Shown here piece by piece: positions 53,731 to 64,000 of a stretch of 64,000 bases of DNA. The notes under the pieces were generated by a model that was not told where the DNA came from, did not search any database, and was given only the letters and a program-made list of their open reading frames with translations. Location of the stretch: NCBI RefSeq assembly GCF_035222275.1, contig NW_026946359.1, positions 1,674,001-1,738,000 on the forward strand, given 5' to 3'. The DNA comes from Podospora bellae-mahoneyi (taxonomy: Eukaryota > Ascomycota > Sordariomycetes > Sordariales > Podosporaceae). A program made the translations under genes and the position numbers. Numbering within the stretch: the stretch's first letter is position 1; each line of letters begins with the position of its first letter.

Positions 53731-54737
53731 AAATGACGGGCGAGGCGGATGTGGGAGTAAGACATATGATCAATGTATGAAATGTTCAAGATCAATGAGT
53801 CGAAGCTTCACAATTTAGATAGATACCCAATTACCACACAACCCAATTCAATGCCATCGCACGGCACAGCAATGATGAGCACTTTCCCCTCCCGTCCAAA
53901 AATTCCTGGTCCCATCATGTATGCGCCTCACGAAGTCGGACCGGCCCACGATAGGAAGCCCAAAGCCGAGCAGCATGCATGTCGTCCAAAAGTGACAGGG
54001 GGCCGTTGCTGCACCTGAACAAACGACGGCGTGGAAACCGCGGGCCGTCAGCCGGGCCTTTCTCATCAGCTCACCATCGTCCTATCATTGAACGTCCCAT
54101 CTGCTTGAGAGCCACTCTGAATGAAAATGATCAAAATGAAGGAGCAGATAGCTTCAGATGGAGAAACCATCCCACTGTTTCATCCAAAGAAGATTCTTTA
54201 TCCCACCACTGAACACGCATGACAAACAAATCTCTTCGTCATCCATCAGACAAGCACTGGGAGCAAAGCGCCCGCTTCGCTCCCCAGGCGGCTCCGGCAT
54301 CCTCTTCCCCATGGGGGTGGTCCCTCCCGTTAAAGGTCTCAGGTTACACCCGCTAACGACGCCCTAGCGCGAAATGCTTGTTCCCCTTGTTAGCGTAGCC
54401 GTTTCGCTACCAGCGTGACATCGTGGCCTTTTGTCTTGGTCTTTCTTGGGCTGCTCGGCATCAGGCACATGCGAGATTTCGGTGCCAAAGACATCATCGC
54501 GTCACAAACATCAGAGGAAGGAGCAAAAAGTTGTTTCAACACATTATTATTCGTAAATACCATCTGAGCATCCTCAAAGTTGGCAGATTTGGTTTGGTAT
54601 CATGCACCTTGCTCCATAGCCGACCATCTTCCCGCTTGGGAACACCTAGATTACATCAAAAACTCAACCCATTTGCGACAGCACAAATACAACCCATCGG
54701 TATCTCATCAAACCCTCGTAATATCGTGGGATGGTGC
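53731..54737. other. Intergenic, 3' side of the sugar transporter
   Basis: One kilobase with only short frames. No repeat or RNA gene is seen. Confidence 0.4.
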
Positions 54738-56626
54738 TTAGATGGCATCGATGCGGTCAGCATTGCCGGAAACGCCCCTCGCGGCGGTCTCAATGACGGT
54801 ACCATCGTCAGCGAGGACGACCTTATCGACCTTGAGCGAGGCCTTGACGGGGTTGGGCTGGTCGTAGACCCAGTTAAGCTGCTCGAGGGTGCGGCCTTGG
54901 GATTCAACGCTGTAGAAACAAGGTGGTTAGCAAGGTGTAATTAGGTGGACGGAGAACAGGAAAAACATACCCGAAGAGGTACCACATAAGCGCCTCAAAC
55001 AAATCCCAGCCGACGAAGACGAAGATGTACTTGTATCCAATGTTTCCGAGAGCAATGGGGGTGGCGAACTGGTTGATGAAGGAGACGGCGTTGACGATGA
55101 AGCCGGAAGCAGCCAGACCCTTGGCACGCATGGTGGTCTCGAGAGCCTCGGTGGGGATGACACCCTGGAGGGGAGTGTAGGTGAACGAGAAAATAACGTT
55201 GAAGAGGAAGTAAGAGGCGAGAGCACCCTTGCCGTAGCTGAGGTCGAAGTTGCCCTCACCCCTCTCGGCCTCCTGGTTGGCAATCACGGCGGAAAGACCC
55301 GAGTTGGCAGCCAGAGCAAAGGAGCAGAGAGTGGTACCGATGATGAGGACCTTGCGGCGAGGCATCTTGTCGGTAAGCGTGACGGCAGTAAGGGCACCAA
55401 TGGCGGAAATGCCCTGGTTGAGAATGTTGTAGCCGAGCTGCTGGGGAACCTCAGTGACACCCAACTTGCGGAAGATAGTGGTGTTAAAGTAACCGAGACC
55501 GTTGCCAGAGAATTGACCAAAGATGGAAATCATGAGCACCTGGGCCATACGCCAGCGGCCGTTGTGGGTGAGGAACAGGGGGCGATAGTCCCACCAGACC
55601 TTGTCGATACCGTCGAGCTTGATACCCTCTCTCATCTCCTCAACCTCAAGCCTAACAAGGGCAGAGTTGGGGTCCTTGTTGCCGTGGTACTTGACAAGGA
55701 AAGCGATGGCCTCCTCCTCGCGGCCGTTGGCCATCAGGAAACGGGGAGACTCATCCAAGAACCAGACAGCACCCATGACGAGCACGCAAGCAGCAGACTG
55801 GAGAATCAGAGGCACACGCCACGACCAGTTGTTGCCCATGTAGTTGGTGCCGAAAGTGACAATGGCAGCGGGAATGGCGCCACCGAACCAACCGCAGTTG
55901 TAGAAACCAGCGAAACGTCCACGCCAGTGTGGGGGGGCGATCTCGATAGCGTAGGCGGGGGCGGCGACGGTCATAACGGCAATACCCAGACCAAGAACGA
56001 AGCGACCAACGATGAACTGGGGGGTGGTCATGGCTGTGGAGATGATAATCATACCAATGTTGATGACGACACCACCACAGAACATACCAACGCGACGACC
56101 ATAGCGATCCGAGAGGATAGCAGCGAATGGGGCACCAACCATGGCACCGACAGTGTAGAGGGAGAAGATAGCCGAGACAAGCGGGCCGGTGTCACCGACG
56201 GGGAAGACAGCCTGGTAGGACTTCATGGCGATAATCGAGGTCATGAGGGAGCCATCGTAACCGTTGGCACAGGCGCAACAGAAGGCAATGAAGACGGACA
56301 CTGTAACAGGGAACTATGTCAGCAAAAACGAAACCCCTCAGATGATGGGGGAAAATACTGACAGTAGAGCTTGAGTGACTCCTTGCTGTATGGGTTGATG
56401 TTGGCCTCCTGGATGGCAGCATAAAGCTCGGCCTAGAGAAAACAGTCAATCTTCATCCAAGCACAGCAGCAGTACAAGAACCAATACTCACATTGTGGAC
56501 CACCTTCTCCTTCTTTGCCTTCTTGGCCTTGCCGGCACTGGTGAGGGTAACCTCGGGAGAAGCAGGCGCCTTCTCAACGCTGTGAGAGATAGCGTGCTTC
56601 TCGTCAGAAGAATCGTGCGACGACAT
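54738..56626 (-). CDS. MFS sugar (hexose/lactose-type) transporter
   Basis: Four exons, 56626-56492, 56432-56363, 56300-54971 and 54909-54738, give 568 residues, all joins in phase. The cytosolic N-terminus is basic (AGKAKKAKKEKVVHN). Sugar-porter signatures are visible: helix 1 FCCACANGYDGSLMTSIIAM, the loop SDRYGRR, RFVLGLGIAVMTVAAPAYAI, the ESPRFLMANGREEEA motif after helix 6, QGVIPTEALETTMRAKGLA, and the PESxG-like end VESQGRTLEQLNWVYDQ. This is the fungal sugar-porter family close to lactose/hexose permeases; proton-coupled uptake is the likely role, substrate undetermined. The first intron sits right after the basic N-terminus. ATG 56626 is used because the six codons above it begin with TTG. 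Confidence 0.92.
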
Positions 56627-59358
56627 CTTCGCGGTCGAGTCCAAGCTGGGACTGTTGGTTTGGCGGGAAGATGTTCAAGCTGGGAGGTCGTGAGGACGCA
56701 CGATCAAGAGAAGTCAAATCCAGAAAGTTGGGGACCCCAGTGGCACCTTTTAAGGATCAAAGGGATGGCACGCACACACATGGTCGAGCGGTAGGTAGCA
56801 TCTCGGTATAGGCCATATCAAAAAGATTCCATGTAAGTAAGCCCTGTAAGATGCCGCCTCACACCAGCCAAGGTTTCATTCCTGTCCGCTTTGGGACTCG
56901 GAGTGCCCTCCTCCGAGGTCCTCTTTTGGGAGGGAGGAGGATGCAACGCCTGGCGCGCATTATGATTGACCAGATATTCTCCGACTGAATAGGGGCCTTA
57001 GGCTTCTCCGGATCTGCTCCCTAGATTTCCCCATGTTCACAGGGGGTTGAGGTGGATTTTCAAATTCGCGCGAAGTGGCCTCTGCTTTCCCGAGTTCCTC
57101 TTGCAAACATGAAGGCGTGACCTGAACGCGTGCCACGATCTTGACGGCTTCCGGGCCTTGGTTCCTTGAGCTTAGCTAGGTAGGGTGTGGCAACCATCGG
57201 CCACTACTAACGGCTTTTTTTTATTGTGGATGTGTGGTCCTCCCTGTCTCAGCGCCCAGACAAAAAAGGATGATTCCAGATCTTTGGTACCAGAACAAAT
57301 TTGACGTCCAATGTTTAATATCAAATACCAAACCCTCCCCTCTTATTAGGTGACCCTCCCTGAATTATGCCTCTCCCGGCCACGGACATGTTCCATCCAC
57401 GGTCCCTGTTTCTGCTCTGACCAAGCATAGATCGCACTGGTCAACTCGACAAATTGCACACTCGCAAGCAAAACCGCCGTCTCGCCTCCCCTACCCCAAA
57501 ACACCCCAACCGTGCTAGTCCGAGGTGGGTATCACTACAGGCTCGCGCCGCCTGCACGTTTTCCGGGTCCCACTTTTGGCCTAGGCCCACTCACCACCAC
57601 TACAACAACAAATCCCACAAATCCATGGTGTCCAATTCACCCCCCGGGGAGGCCTTCGGGTGGATTTGCTCTGCTGTTCCGTAAAGTCGGACCATCCTTG
57701 TGCATAGACGAGCCGGAAGGATGGCGCTAAACACCAGATTCTCAGTATTCCAGGTGGGTATCAGTGGGCAACGTGTGGACCGTTGCAGTTCCAGACCCGG
57801 CCTCCAGGAAACATATTCCGCTGGTGCTTCGTCTAGTGTAGTGTAGTGCTTGATCGAATAAGGCATCTCTCCTCACGATAGACGAGTCGCCTGCGAGGAG
57901 TGTGATGTTTGTTGTGAACGTTCGGCAACAAAAGTGTAGCGAAGCTTGGTGGGCTGCATATTCTTGGACGGGATTTTGCTCCAAACGAGTGTACCGTTTG
58001 CGCCCTTGGGAACACGCGATGATCTGATAACTTGTTTTGGTTTGGCGAGTTCGGAGAGTTTCTATTCGGCATCTAGATGGGGCTTTCGGATCGTTGTGAG
58101 GCGGGATCCGGTTCAACAGTTGCTAGGAGCAGGTGACAGTTCGTGATCAACGCTTTCTAATGTCCTGAGGTCAAGCTGTCAGGAAGAGGGTCTTGTCGAA
58201 GTCCTGTACACCGCAACATACGCAGTACCTAGGTAGTCAAGGCTTGTCATTTGACAACATTAGTCGTCTCACAGTGAAACTCCCCTTGTTACCTACCCAA
58301 GAGCCTCCAAGCAGAGAAAAAAGTCTTGACCAGCGGCCGATGGGTAGAAATCTCGGTAACCTAGCTTGGCGCCTGTGATGCTGTTCTGGAGCACGCTACC
58401 CAAGAGCGAATAGATCAGCGGTAGCCGCTGTTACGGTGCCATTCTCCATGTAAGCTGGAGGTTCAACACATGAAGGGCAGGGATAGGGGACGACGTGGAT
58501 TTGTCTTGGTTCCATTCCCTACCCCAGAAATCCCATATGCTTACTCCATCGTAACCTTGCCAAGCAAGGGGCCGCTCTGGAAAGCAGGACCGGTGGGACG
58601 GTGTATGCTACCATGTGAAATATGGCGGTCATGATGGTCAGGAAGTCGAAAAAGCTTTTACTGTGCCAAGGTGGTCGCACCAATGTTGAGTGATGCCGAG
58701 GTATGGAGGATCAATATCCTCAAAGGTTGGGTTCCAGATCATGACGAAGATCTCGTCCAAATGGTGGCGACCAGCCAGACATTGAGCCGTTGTGTGAGGT
58801 CTCAAGCGGAATCTCTTGCAGATGTAGAGAGGATCCAAGATTTCCTCCCAACGAAAGGTCAGTCCCAGAAACGTCAGCAACAAACCTCGCTTATGCAGAG
58901 ATCAGGAACATCTGGGGTGGCAAGTGGCTCCAGCCATCGTTAACGGATGGACATGCATCGCGTACCCGTCCCTAGGTGGCTCCGTCTGTCGGTGACCCCT
59001 ATTCTGGGCAAGCTTAGTGTGTTGCAGCCATTCGGGGAAAATCTCTGCCCAGGCGAAGAGAGTGGGTGGCCGGTTTGCCGTTGGGTTCAGGAAAAGTTGA
59101 CCAACTCAACACCGATGTCCGTTAGGCCTGGCTGGAGCACCTCAGTTACGGTAGGTGGGTTTGCCTCCGGGGAGGCGGAAAGGAGAGCAGAAGAGTGAGG
59201 GTAACATTTATTCCGCCACACGTACAAGATCGGACATCTAGCTCCGTCGAATTTGGGTGTCTTCCTACTCGACAACCGGCTCAGTATAACTGGTCCCTTT
59301 CGGCTGTTCCTCAAACCTCACATTCTCTCTCTGTCCAAATAAAGCCGCCTCGCAGGAA
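56627..59358. other. Long intergenic region (2.7 kb)
   Basis: Transporter promoter side (about 56627-57400, with CCCCT and GGGG runs) and a stretch of short frames from 57400 to 59350. Frames at 58638-58943 on both strands are mildly protein-like but unsupported. No gene is claimed. Confidence 0.4.
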
Positions 59359-60534
59359 CTACCCCGTGGTTTCGTTCATCTCAACCTCAGTCTTATTTGT
59401 CTGCTTCCGCATCGCGTTCTCCTGCAAGAACCGAGATATTCCCTCCTTGGCGACCTCGCTTTGTGAGTGCAATGCCATGACTCTGCCAGCAAACGCAACG
59501 GCGTCCTCAAAACCATCCCCGCCGCAGCCGTCAACCTCGACGCCATCAGCGTTGATGTGAGGCTGACCTCGAAGACCAATCTGGGTCCAGAACGCCCACT
59601 TCGTGATAGCCGTTTGCTGAGTATCTCTCTTCGTGAGTCGCCTCGCCAACCTGTAGACCAGGTGGTCCAGCGATAGGCGATGTCGCACAATGTCCTCGGC
59701 GGATCTACGAGGCAGAGATTTCTCCGACGATGGAGGTCCCTCAAAAAGGATATTTGCCTGCTGCTCGTACTGTAATTTGTCTTCCACAGTTTTGGTGGCA
59801 GGGTCATCAACCTCCACACCATGCAGTTTCAAGCCCGCCCGTACATATCCACCTTTTGCGAGCTCAAGCCAGGTTCTTCGGGTGCCTAGAACACGACTCA
59901 GTCCTGCAGCAGGACTTGTGCAGGGAAGGCCAAGGTCAGCGCCAGGCAACCAAAGTTCGGTGAGAGACCTGCTCGCAACAGGAACGTCTGTGGCCAGGGC
60001 GAGTTGTGCCCCAGCGCCACTCGCAATACCGTGGATCTTGCCCATGACCAATATGGCGCTGCGGCGAATCAGACTCATGACTTCAGCACAGAGGGCGAAG
60101 ATCTCCCTGACTTCCTCCGGGGAGCCATTCTTGATTTCCATCAGGTGATGGCCAGAACTGAAAACCTTGAAGCCAGGTGAAGCGAGCACAAGCAATTTTG
60201 GCAATCCTTTACGCTCTTCTTCCCAGACACGGCTGGAAACAAGCCATGCGTAATCATCTGCTTTGCCCTCTTTCGTAAGGAGCTCCTGAGAACGTTCCAG
60301 GTGTCCAAGAGTCTGGGGCTTAAAGGCGGGGAGAAACAACTGGCGGCCTGTTTGTGGGTTTGTGTTTGCTTCTATCAACTGGTCTTTGAGCCGCTGAAGC
60401 TCGTGCTTCGTCATAGCATTTCGTGTTCCGTAGTCTCCAAAGTGGAGGTAGCTCACGCCGGAAGGCAAGGGTCGGTGCGTTATTTGAGGCAAGAGTGCGC
60501 GTGACCTCGCAACTCCTCGTTGAATCTTGTCCAT
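59359..60534 (-). CDS. Enoyl-CoA hydratase/isomerase family protein (ECHDC3-like)
   Basis: A 391-residue intronless frame from ATG 60534. The N-terminus MDKIQRGVARSRALLPQITH is basic and amphipathic, fitting a mitochondrial targeting sequence. Crotonase-fold blocks are LVLASPGFKVFSSGHHLMEI (oxyanion-hole region), IHGIASGAGAQLALATDVPV (the second oxyanion glycine) and ELWLPGADLGLPCTSPAA. The SSGHxL form and order match ECHDC3-type proteins; the usual catalytic glutamates are not obvious, so hydratase activity is uncertain. The extra 100-residue C-terminus (RRLTKRDTQQTAITKWAFWT) is longer than bacterial crotonases. Acyl-CoA or fatty-acid metabolism is a reasonable inference, no more. Confidence 0.8.
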   Translation of the reverse strand: MDKIQRGVARSRALLPQITHRPLPSGVSYLHFGDYGTRNAMTKHELQRLKDQLIEANTNPQTGRQLFLPAFKPQTLGHLERSQELLTKEGKADDYAWLVSSRVWEEERKGLPKLLVLASPGFKVFSSGHHLMEIKNGSPEEVREIFALCAEVMSLIRRSAILVMGKIHGIASGAGAQLALATDVPVASRSLTELWLPGADLGLPCTSPAAGLSRVLGTRRTWLELAKGGYVRAGLKLHGVEVDDPATKTVEDKLQYEQQANILFEGPPSSEKSLPRRSAEDIVRHRLSLDHLVYRLARRLTKRDTQQTAITKWAFWTQIGLRGQPHINADGVEVDGCGGDGFEDAVAFAGRVMALHSQSEVAKEGISRFLQENAMRKQTNKTEVEMNETTG

Positions 60535-60675
60535 GACCTGAGAGTTTATGATGCTGGATAATGTGGGGCCGTGGGTTGGTAAGATTTTGTCAAAATGCGT
60601 GGATTGAGAAAGGAATTTATCCTGCTATACATACAGGGGCGGAGGACGTTTGGCGGCTCGGCCTGCGGTTTCCCC
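60535..60675. other. Short spacer between ECH and permease genes
   Basis: Both genes point the same way; this is the ECH upstream side and the permease 3' end. No feature is seen. Confidence 0.3.
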
Positions 60676-62347
60676 TCACTCCAACCCCCGCTCTTGGTAC
60701 CGCCTACGGACAAAGTAAAACACCAACCCCGCTACCCATAACCCGACCAAGACAACGGCGGGAACAGGCGCGAAGACAGCTCCGCGAACAACGACAAACC
60801 CGCTGACCAACGCAAACACGATTGGGATGGCAATAAGGGGTTTATATGGCCGAGCCAATTGCGGTTCCCTGTACCTGAGAACAATAGCCCCTACAACCGT
60901 CAGAAAGAAGAACGTGTACTCTCCCAACCCGTTGAAAGTCAGCAACGCCCTGAAGTTTCCAAGCAAAATGTATAGCGAGGAGAGAATTGTGGATACGATG
61001 ATGGCGTTGACTGGGGCGTCCGACGTCGTTTCGCGCTCCTCCGGCTTAAACCCAATGCGCCCAACAATGCTGAGTGGCTTGGGCAACCAGTTCTGATTTG
61101 CTGCTGCGACCGCCATACGTCCGGCCACAAATGAGTTTCCTAGGAGAGAACCAGCAACCACTAGACAGATGAATACAGCCGCAAGGATGCCAAAGGCAGG
61201 ACCAAGAAGTCGGGTTATTGCCGTCTGCAAACGTTAGCATGACTTCGACAACAGCAACTTGACAGGGTATCAACTTACCACAGCGACGCTATCCGTTCTT
61301 GAAACCACATTCCATGGCAGTAAGATGTAGTAAGCTGCGTTGGCTGTGATGAAGCAGAGGATGATGGTCGGTATGGAGGTGTTAATGGCCAGGGGTAGTT
61401 GGCGCGCCGGTGATGAAAGCTCGGCAGAGATGTAGATCGCCTTGTCCCAGCCAGAATATGCCCACAGAGCAGCGTAAAGAGCAGCGGAGAGATATCCAAA
61501 AAGCTCCCACTGGGTAACATCGGCCCAATGCGTCACGCTGCCGTCGGGGTTGACGCTGTCTCGATATCCAAACCAAGGTTGCTTGACCCAGTCACCACCA
61601 CCCACCGTTCGGTTCCGATCCACGAGCTGCAAAATGACAACAACAACGCCCGCAATAACAATCGCGGCGATGGTGACAAACTTTGTGACGACAAAGAAGT
61701 TATTGAGCCTTGTGCTGGCCTTGGTACTGATCGAATTGGCGACACTGATGACAGAAAGGACGACGATCGAAAGCAGTTTGTGAAGGAGGGTGCCCCCTTG
61801 ATCTGTGACTCCGGCAGCTGAGTAGATGCTTTCAATGAAAACGATGCTCAAGATGGCCAATGTTGCGGGCATCACTGCCACTACCCAGGTCCAAGCCGCA
61901 AGGAAACCAAACACGTCACCGAATATGTACTTGAGGTACGGCTGTACACCACCTGATCATACAGTCAGCATCTTCGCTCGACCTCTGTCATCCTGCCAAC
62001 CTGAACTTACCTTCGCCAGGAATAGCAGTCCCCAACTCCGCCATAGTACTAGCTCCAGTCCATGCCAATACACCACCCACAAACCAAATCACGAGAGCCG
62101 CACCGGGAGAGGGGACATTGGTGTCAATAGAGCCAGGGGAGGTGAACACGCCACTTCCGATCACAATACTGATGACAATTGCAAAAGCCTCCAGAGTGCC
62201 GAGATTGCGTTTAAAAGTCCCAGTTGCTCCTCTTCCTTCCTCCCCTGAACCTGTGCGTTGCCGCGTGTCCGCCCCGGCGACTCCAGCATCCAATGCGCCA
62301 CTTGTTGCAGCCAGCAGAGGCCGGCGTTCTGGTTCTTCTGATGCCAT
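60676..62347 (-). CDS. APC amino-acid permease, LAT/methionine-permease type
   Basis: Three exons, 62347-62011, 61952-61279 and 61224-60676, give 519 residues. After a polar N-terminus ending GATGTFKRNLGTLEAFAIV, twelve hydrophobic segments follow: VISIVIGSGVFTSPGSIDT (substrate-binding GSGxF motif), WFVGGVLAWTGASTMAELGT, FLAAWTWVVAVMPATLAILS, YAALWAYSGWDKAIYISAEL, AGSLLGNSFVAGRMAVAAAN and FNGLGEYTFFFLTVVGAIVL. The GSGVFxSPG motif and the AYSGWDKAIYISAEL helix match the fungal MUP1-like/LAT group (e.g. high-affinity methionine and related neutral amino acids). Substrate is an inference. The first intron splits a Gly codon in AIPGEGGVQPYLKY, which is the expected conserved joint. Confidence 0.9.
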
Positions 62348-63823
62348 CTCGTTGTGGCCAACGACAACTTGGTACTGTGTATGGATCGGTGCTCTTGAAT
62401 GTACTGAAAATGGACGATTGAGTCAAAAGCTGGGATGATGTAATGATGTTGACAAATGTGATGACTCGTTCAAAATGGCGGCTGTTTACTTGGGGCCCAG
62501 CAGTCCCCGCTTTCCTGACCTTAGCACGTAATCTTGATTGGACCTGACGCCTCGGAATCGGGGGGTGGTGCGGGAGCTGCCGCCATGGCGTGAGCTTGGC
62601 ATGACTTGGTTTCAGGCGGTTGTGAGCAAGCTGGAGATGTAGAGGTCCTACCTAGACAGATGATCATGAGGACTGCAAATCTGTAAATCTCAACATCTGT
62701 GGTGGGCTCTATTTGAATAGATAATGGCATGCTTTTTTATTGGGACGCTTTACAGTAAGTATCTCCTATATATCAGCTCACAATGCTACACGCTGCATGC
62801 TTGTCAACAAGGATCATGAGTTCAAAGCGGGATGTCAGTGCTCCTGATAATTGAGCAAACAACATGAATGGAATGGTTCATCGGCAATAAGACACGAGAC
62901 ACCATATCACCATGTGGATTAATGCTGTACTGTAAAATGGGTAAGAGACCTCATGCTGCATGTGATAATGATCTCTTTACCGCCTCACACTTTCACTTGC
63001 CACAAGAAAAGCAGTTGGGCTACTTCGATGAGTTACAATGTATGATTAAATTTCTGAGATCAAGTGCTTTGCTTAGAAAAACCACATATCCAGCAGCTGG
63101 CAGTCTGTCTGACACTACATCGACCAAAGGAGGCTTGTAGATAGACTGACCAGCTTTGACAATCACCTCGTGAATGTAAGAGCAGTTATATATCCAACAT
63201 CCCAATTTTGCATGTTAAATCTGGGGTTCCAAAAGTCACTGGAGAGCTGTGAGATATAACATGCTAACTGCCTAGGATCTGTACCAAGACCATCGCTTCC
63301 ATTACGGCTATTCTGAAGCTCTTACTCCAACCCAAAGGTCTCATTTTTACGGGGACTCTTGCCCTCCGTGTTGGTTCTGTCTCGGCACACTGCTCCTTGT
63401 TCCTTGCTCTTTGCTTGACCAGCTGGCACCACTTCTACATCGGGGTTGTGCGCCTCCTTCTTTCCTTCTTTTCCATCCTTCCTTCCTGACCTACCTCTAA
63501 GACCTAGAACTTATTACTGTTTTTCCTAGATTTATCAGCTGCCATTCTTCCCAGTTATCTTCATCTCAGCCAAGGCTTGCTGGTTCCGTTTTGCTCACTC
63601 TTCTCTTGACAATCACTGAGCTTTGTGGAATCAATATTATAGACTTCACTCGATTTCAATCTGAGATTGGCTTCCTCGACCGACACTGTCCACTGTATGT
63701 TGTTCCCCATTCCTGTTTTGCTATCAATTATCCGTTTCCCTCGTCTCAATCTTGCGTCACCCGCTAACCATTTGACTCCAATCATACTTAGCCAAGCGAC
63801 CCAGTCAATCCCTCAAACAAGCG
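62348..63823. other. Intergenic, ending in a CT-rich leader
   Basis: Permease promoter (62348-62900) and an AT-richer middle. From about 63360 a CT-rich leader leads to the partial gene at 63824. No other feature is supported. Confidence 0.4.
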
Positions 63824-64000
63824 ATGTGTCTCCTGTCCCGAGTCCGCCACATCTGTGGCCACATCTCTCTTGATCCCAACAACGACGACGGATACTCCTG
63901 GACAGTATTCCGAGCCTGCAAGTACGCCGACGAGCTTGATGACACACTATTTTGTGCCTATGGAGAAGGAATGGTCTCGCAGACCCACACAAATTTCGTC
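63824..64000 (+). CDS. 5' end of an unidentified gene (partial)
   Basis: After a CT-rich leader, ATG 63824 opens 59 codons that run off the window (MCLLSRVRHICGHISLDPNN, then SWTVFRACKYADELDDTLFC). The composition is protein-like, with Cys at 2, 11 and further on. No family is recognised from this fragment. Introns may follow outside the window. Confidence 0.5.
   Translation, partial: MCLLSRVRHICGHISLDPNNDDGYSWTVFRACKYADELDDTLFCAYGEGMVSQTHTNFV

Noticed and set aside
55513-56361. 282-codon frame antisense to the sugar transporter
   Set aside because: It is a shadow of the transporter and spans its introns.
38210-58240. Recurring acctaggtag-type motif at 38493, 39916 and 58226
   Set aside because: Short AT-rich palindromic motif that recurs by chance or common in such genomes; no spacing pattern to support function.
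1-64000. CRISPR arrays, telomere repeats, rRNA genes, complete transposons
   Set aside because: I saw no regularly spaced repeats, no TTAGGG arrays, no rRNA-like segments and no transposase or reverse-transcriptase frames.

Overview
The window looks like a nuclear contig from a filamentous ascomycete, most likely a Sordariomycete close to Sordariales. The basis is short introns (about 40-150 nt, GT...AG with CT-rich acceptors), CT-rich 5' leaders, roughly 50% GC, intron-containing tRNA-Leu, HET-domain and NLR genes, and fungal families such as a MUP1/LAT-type permease and an srk1/RCK-type kinase. No taxon can be fixed without a search. Exon boundaries below were assembled by eye from splice signals and reading phase.

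Intact, recognisable host genes are: an amidohydrolase-3 protein (2865-4517), a prolyl-4-hydroxylase-like 2OG oxygenase (4781-5713), a short-chain dehydrogenase (7190-8041), a five-exon MK2/Srk1-type kinase (11151-13472), a second SDR convergent with a Dal5-type MFS permease (19643-22404), a heparan-glucosaminide-acetyltransferase-like membrane protein (25786-27363), a short coiled-coil (SCOC) protein (33314-33828), an alkaline ceramidase (38847-39785), a sugar transporter (54738-56626), a mitochondrial-type crotonase (59359-60534) and an amino-acid permease (60676-62347). Two tRNA genes are present (Lys-UUU, Leu-AAG). Small secreted or unassigned genes sit at 17492, 49382 and 50208, and a partial gene enters at each end of the window.

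Between these lie many decayed genes: a CorA-like membrane protein (364-2124), an unknown protein (18166-19020), two unknowns (23086-25038), a HET gene (29282-31164), a second HET gene (40834-43064), a cytochrome P450 (43249-44546), an NB-ARC/TPR NLR (44995-48136) and a fragment at 53404-53730. In the non-HET decayed genes the in-frame stops are what one C-to-T (or G-to-A) transition in CAA, CAG, CGA or TGG would give, as expected of RIP-like mutation or plain transition decay. The 40-48 kb stretch (HET, P450, NLR) looks like a relic of an incompatibility or immune-type accessory island.

The oddest live-looking locus is 14467-16478: a long Ser/Thr/Arg repeat, apparent frame changes next to G- and C-runs, then a (CCT)n tract encoding polyproline in a putative secreted protein. 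The srk1-like kinase ends in a TAG that is followed by 69 in-frame coding-like codons. I found no CRISPR array, no complete mobile element and no clear new biological system; the strongest leads are the kinase stop, the repeat locus, and the decayed immune-type island.
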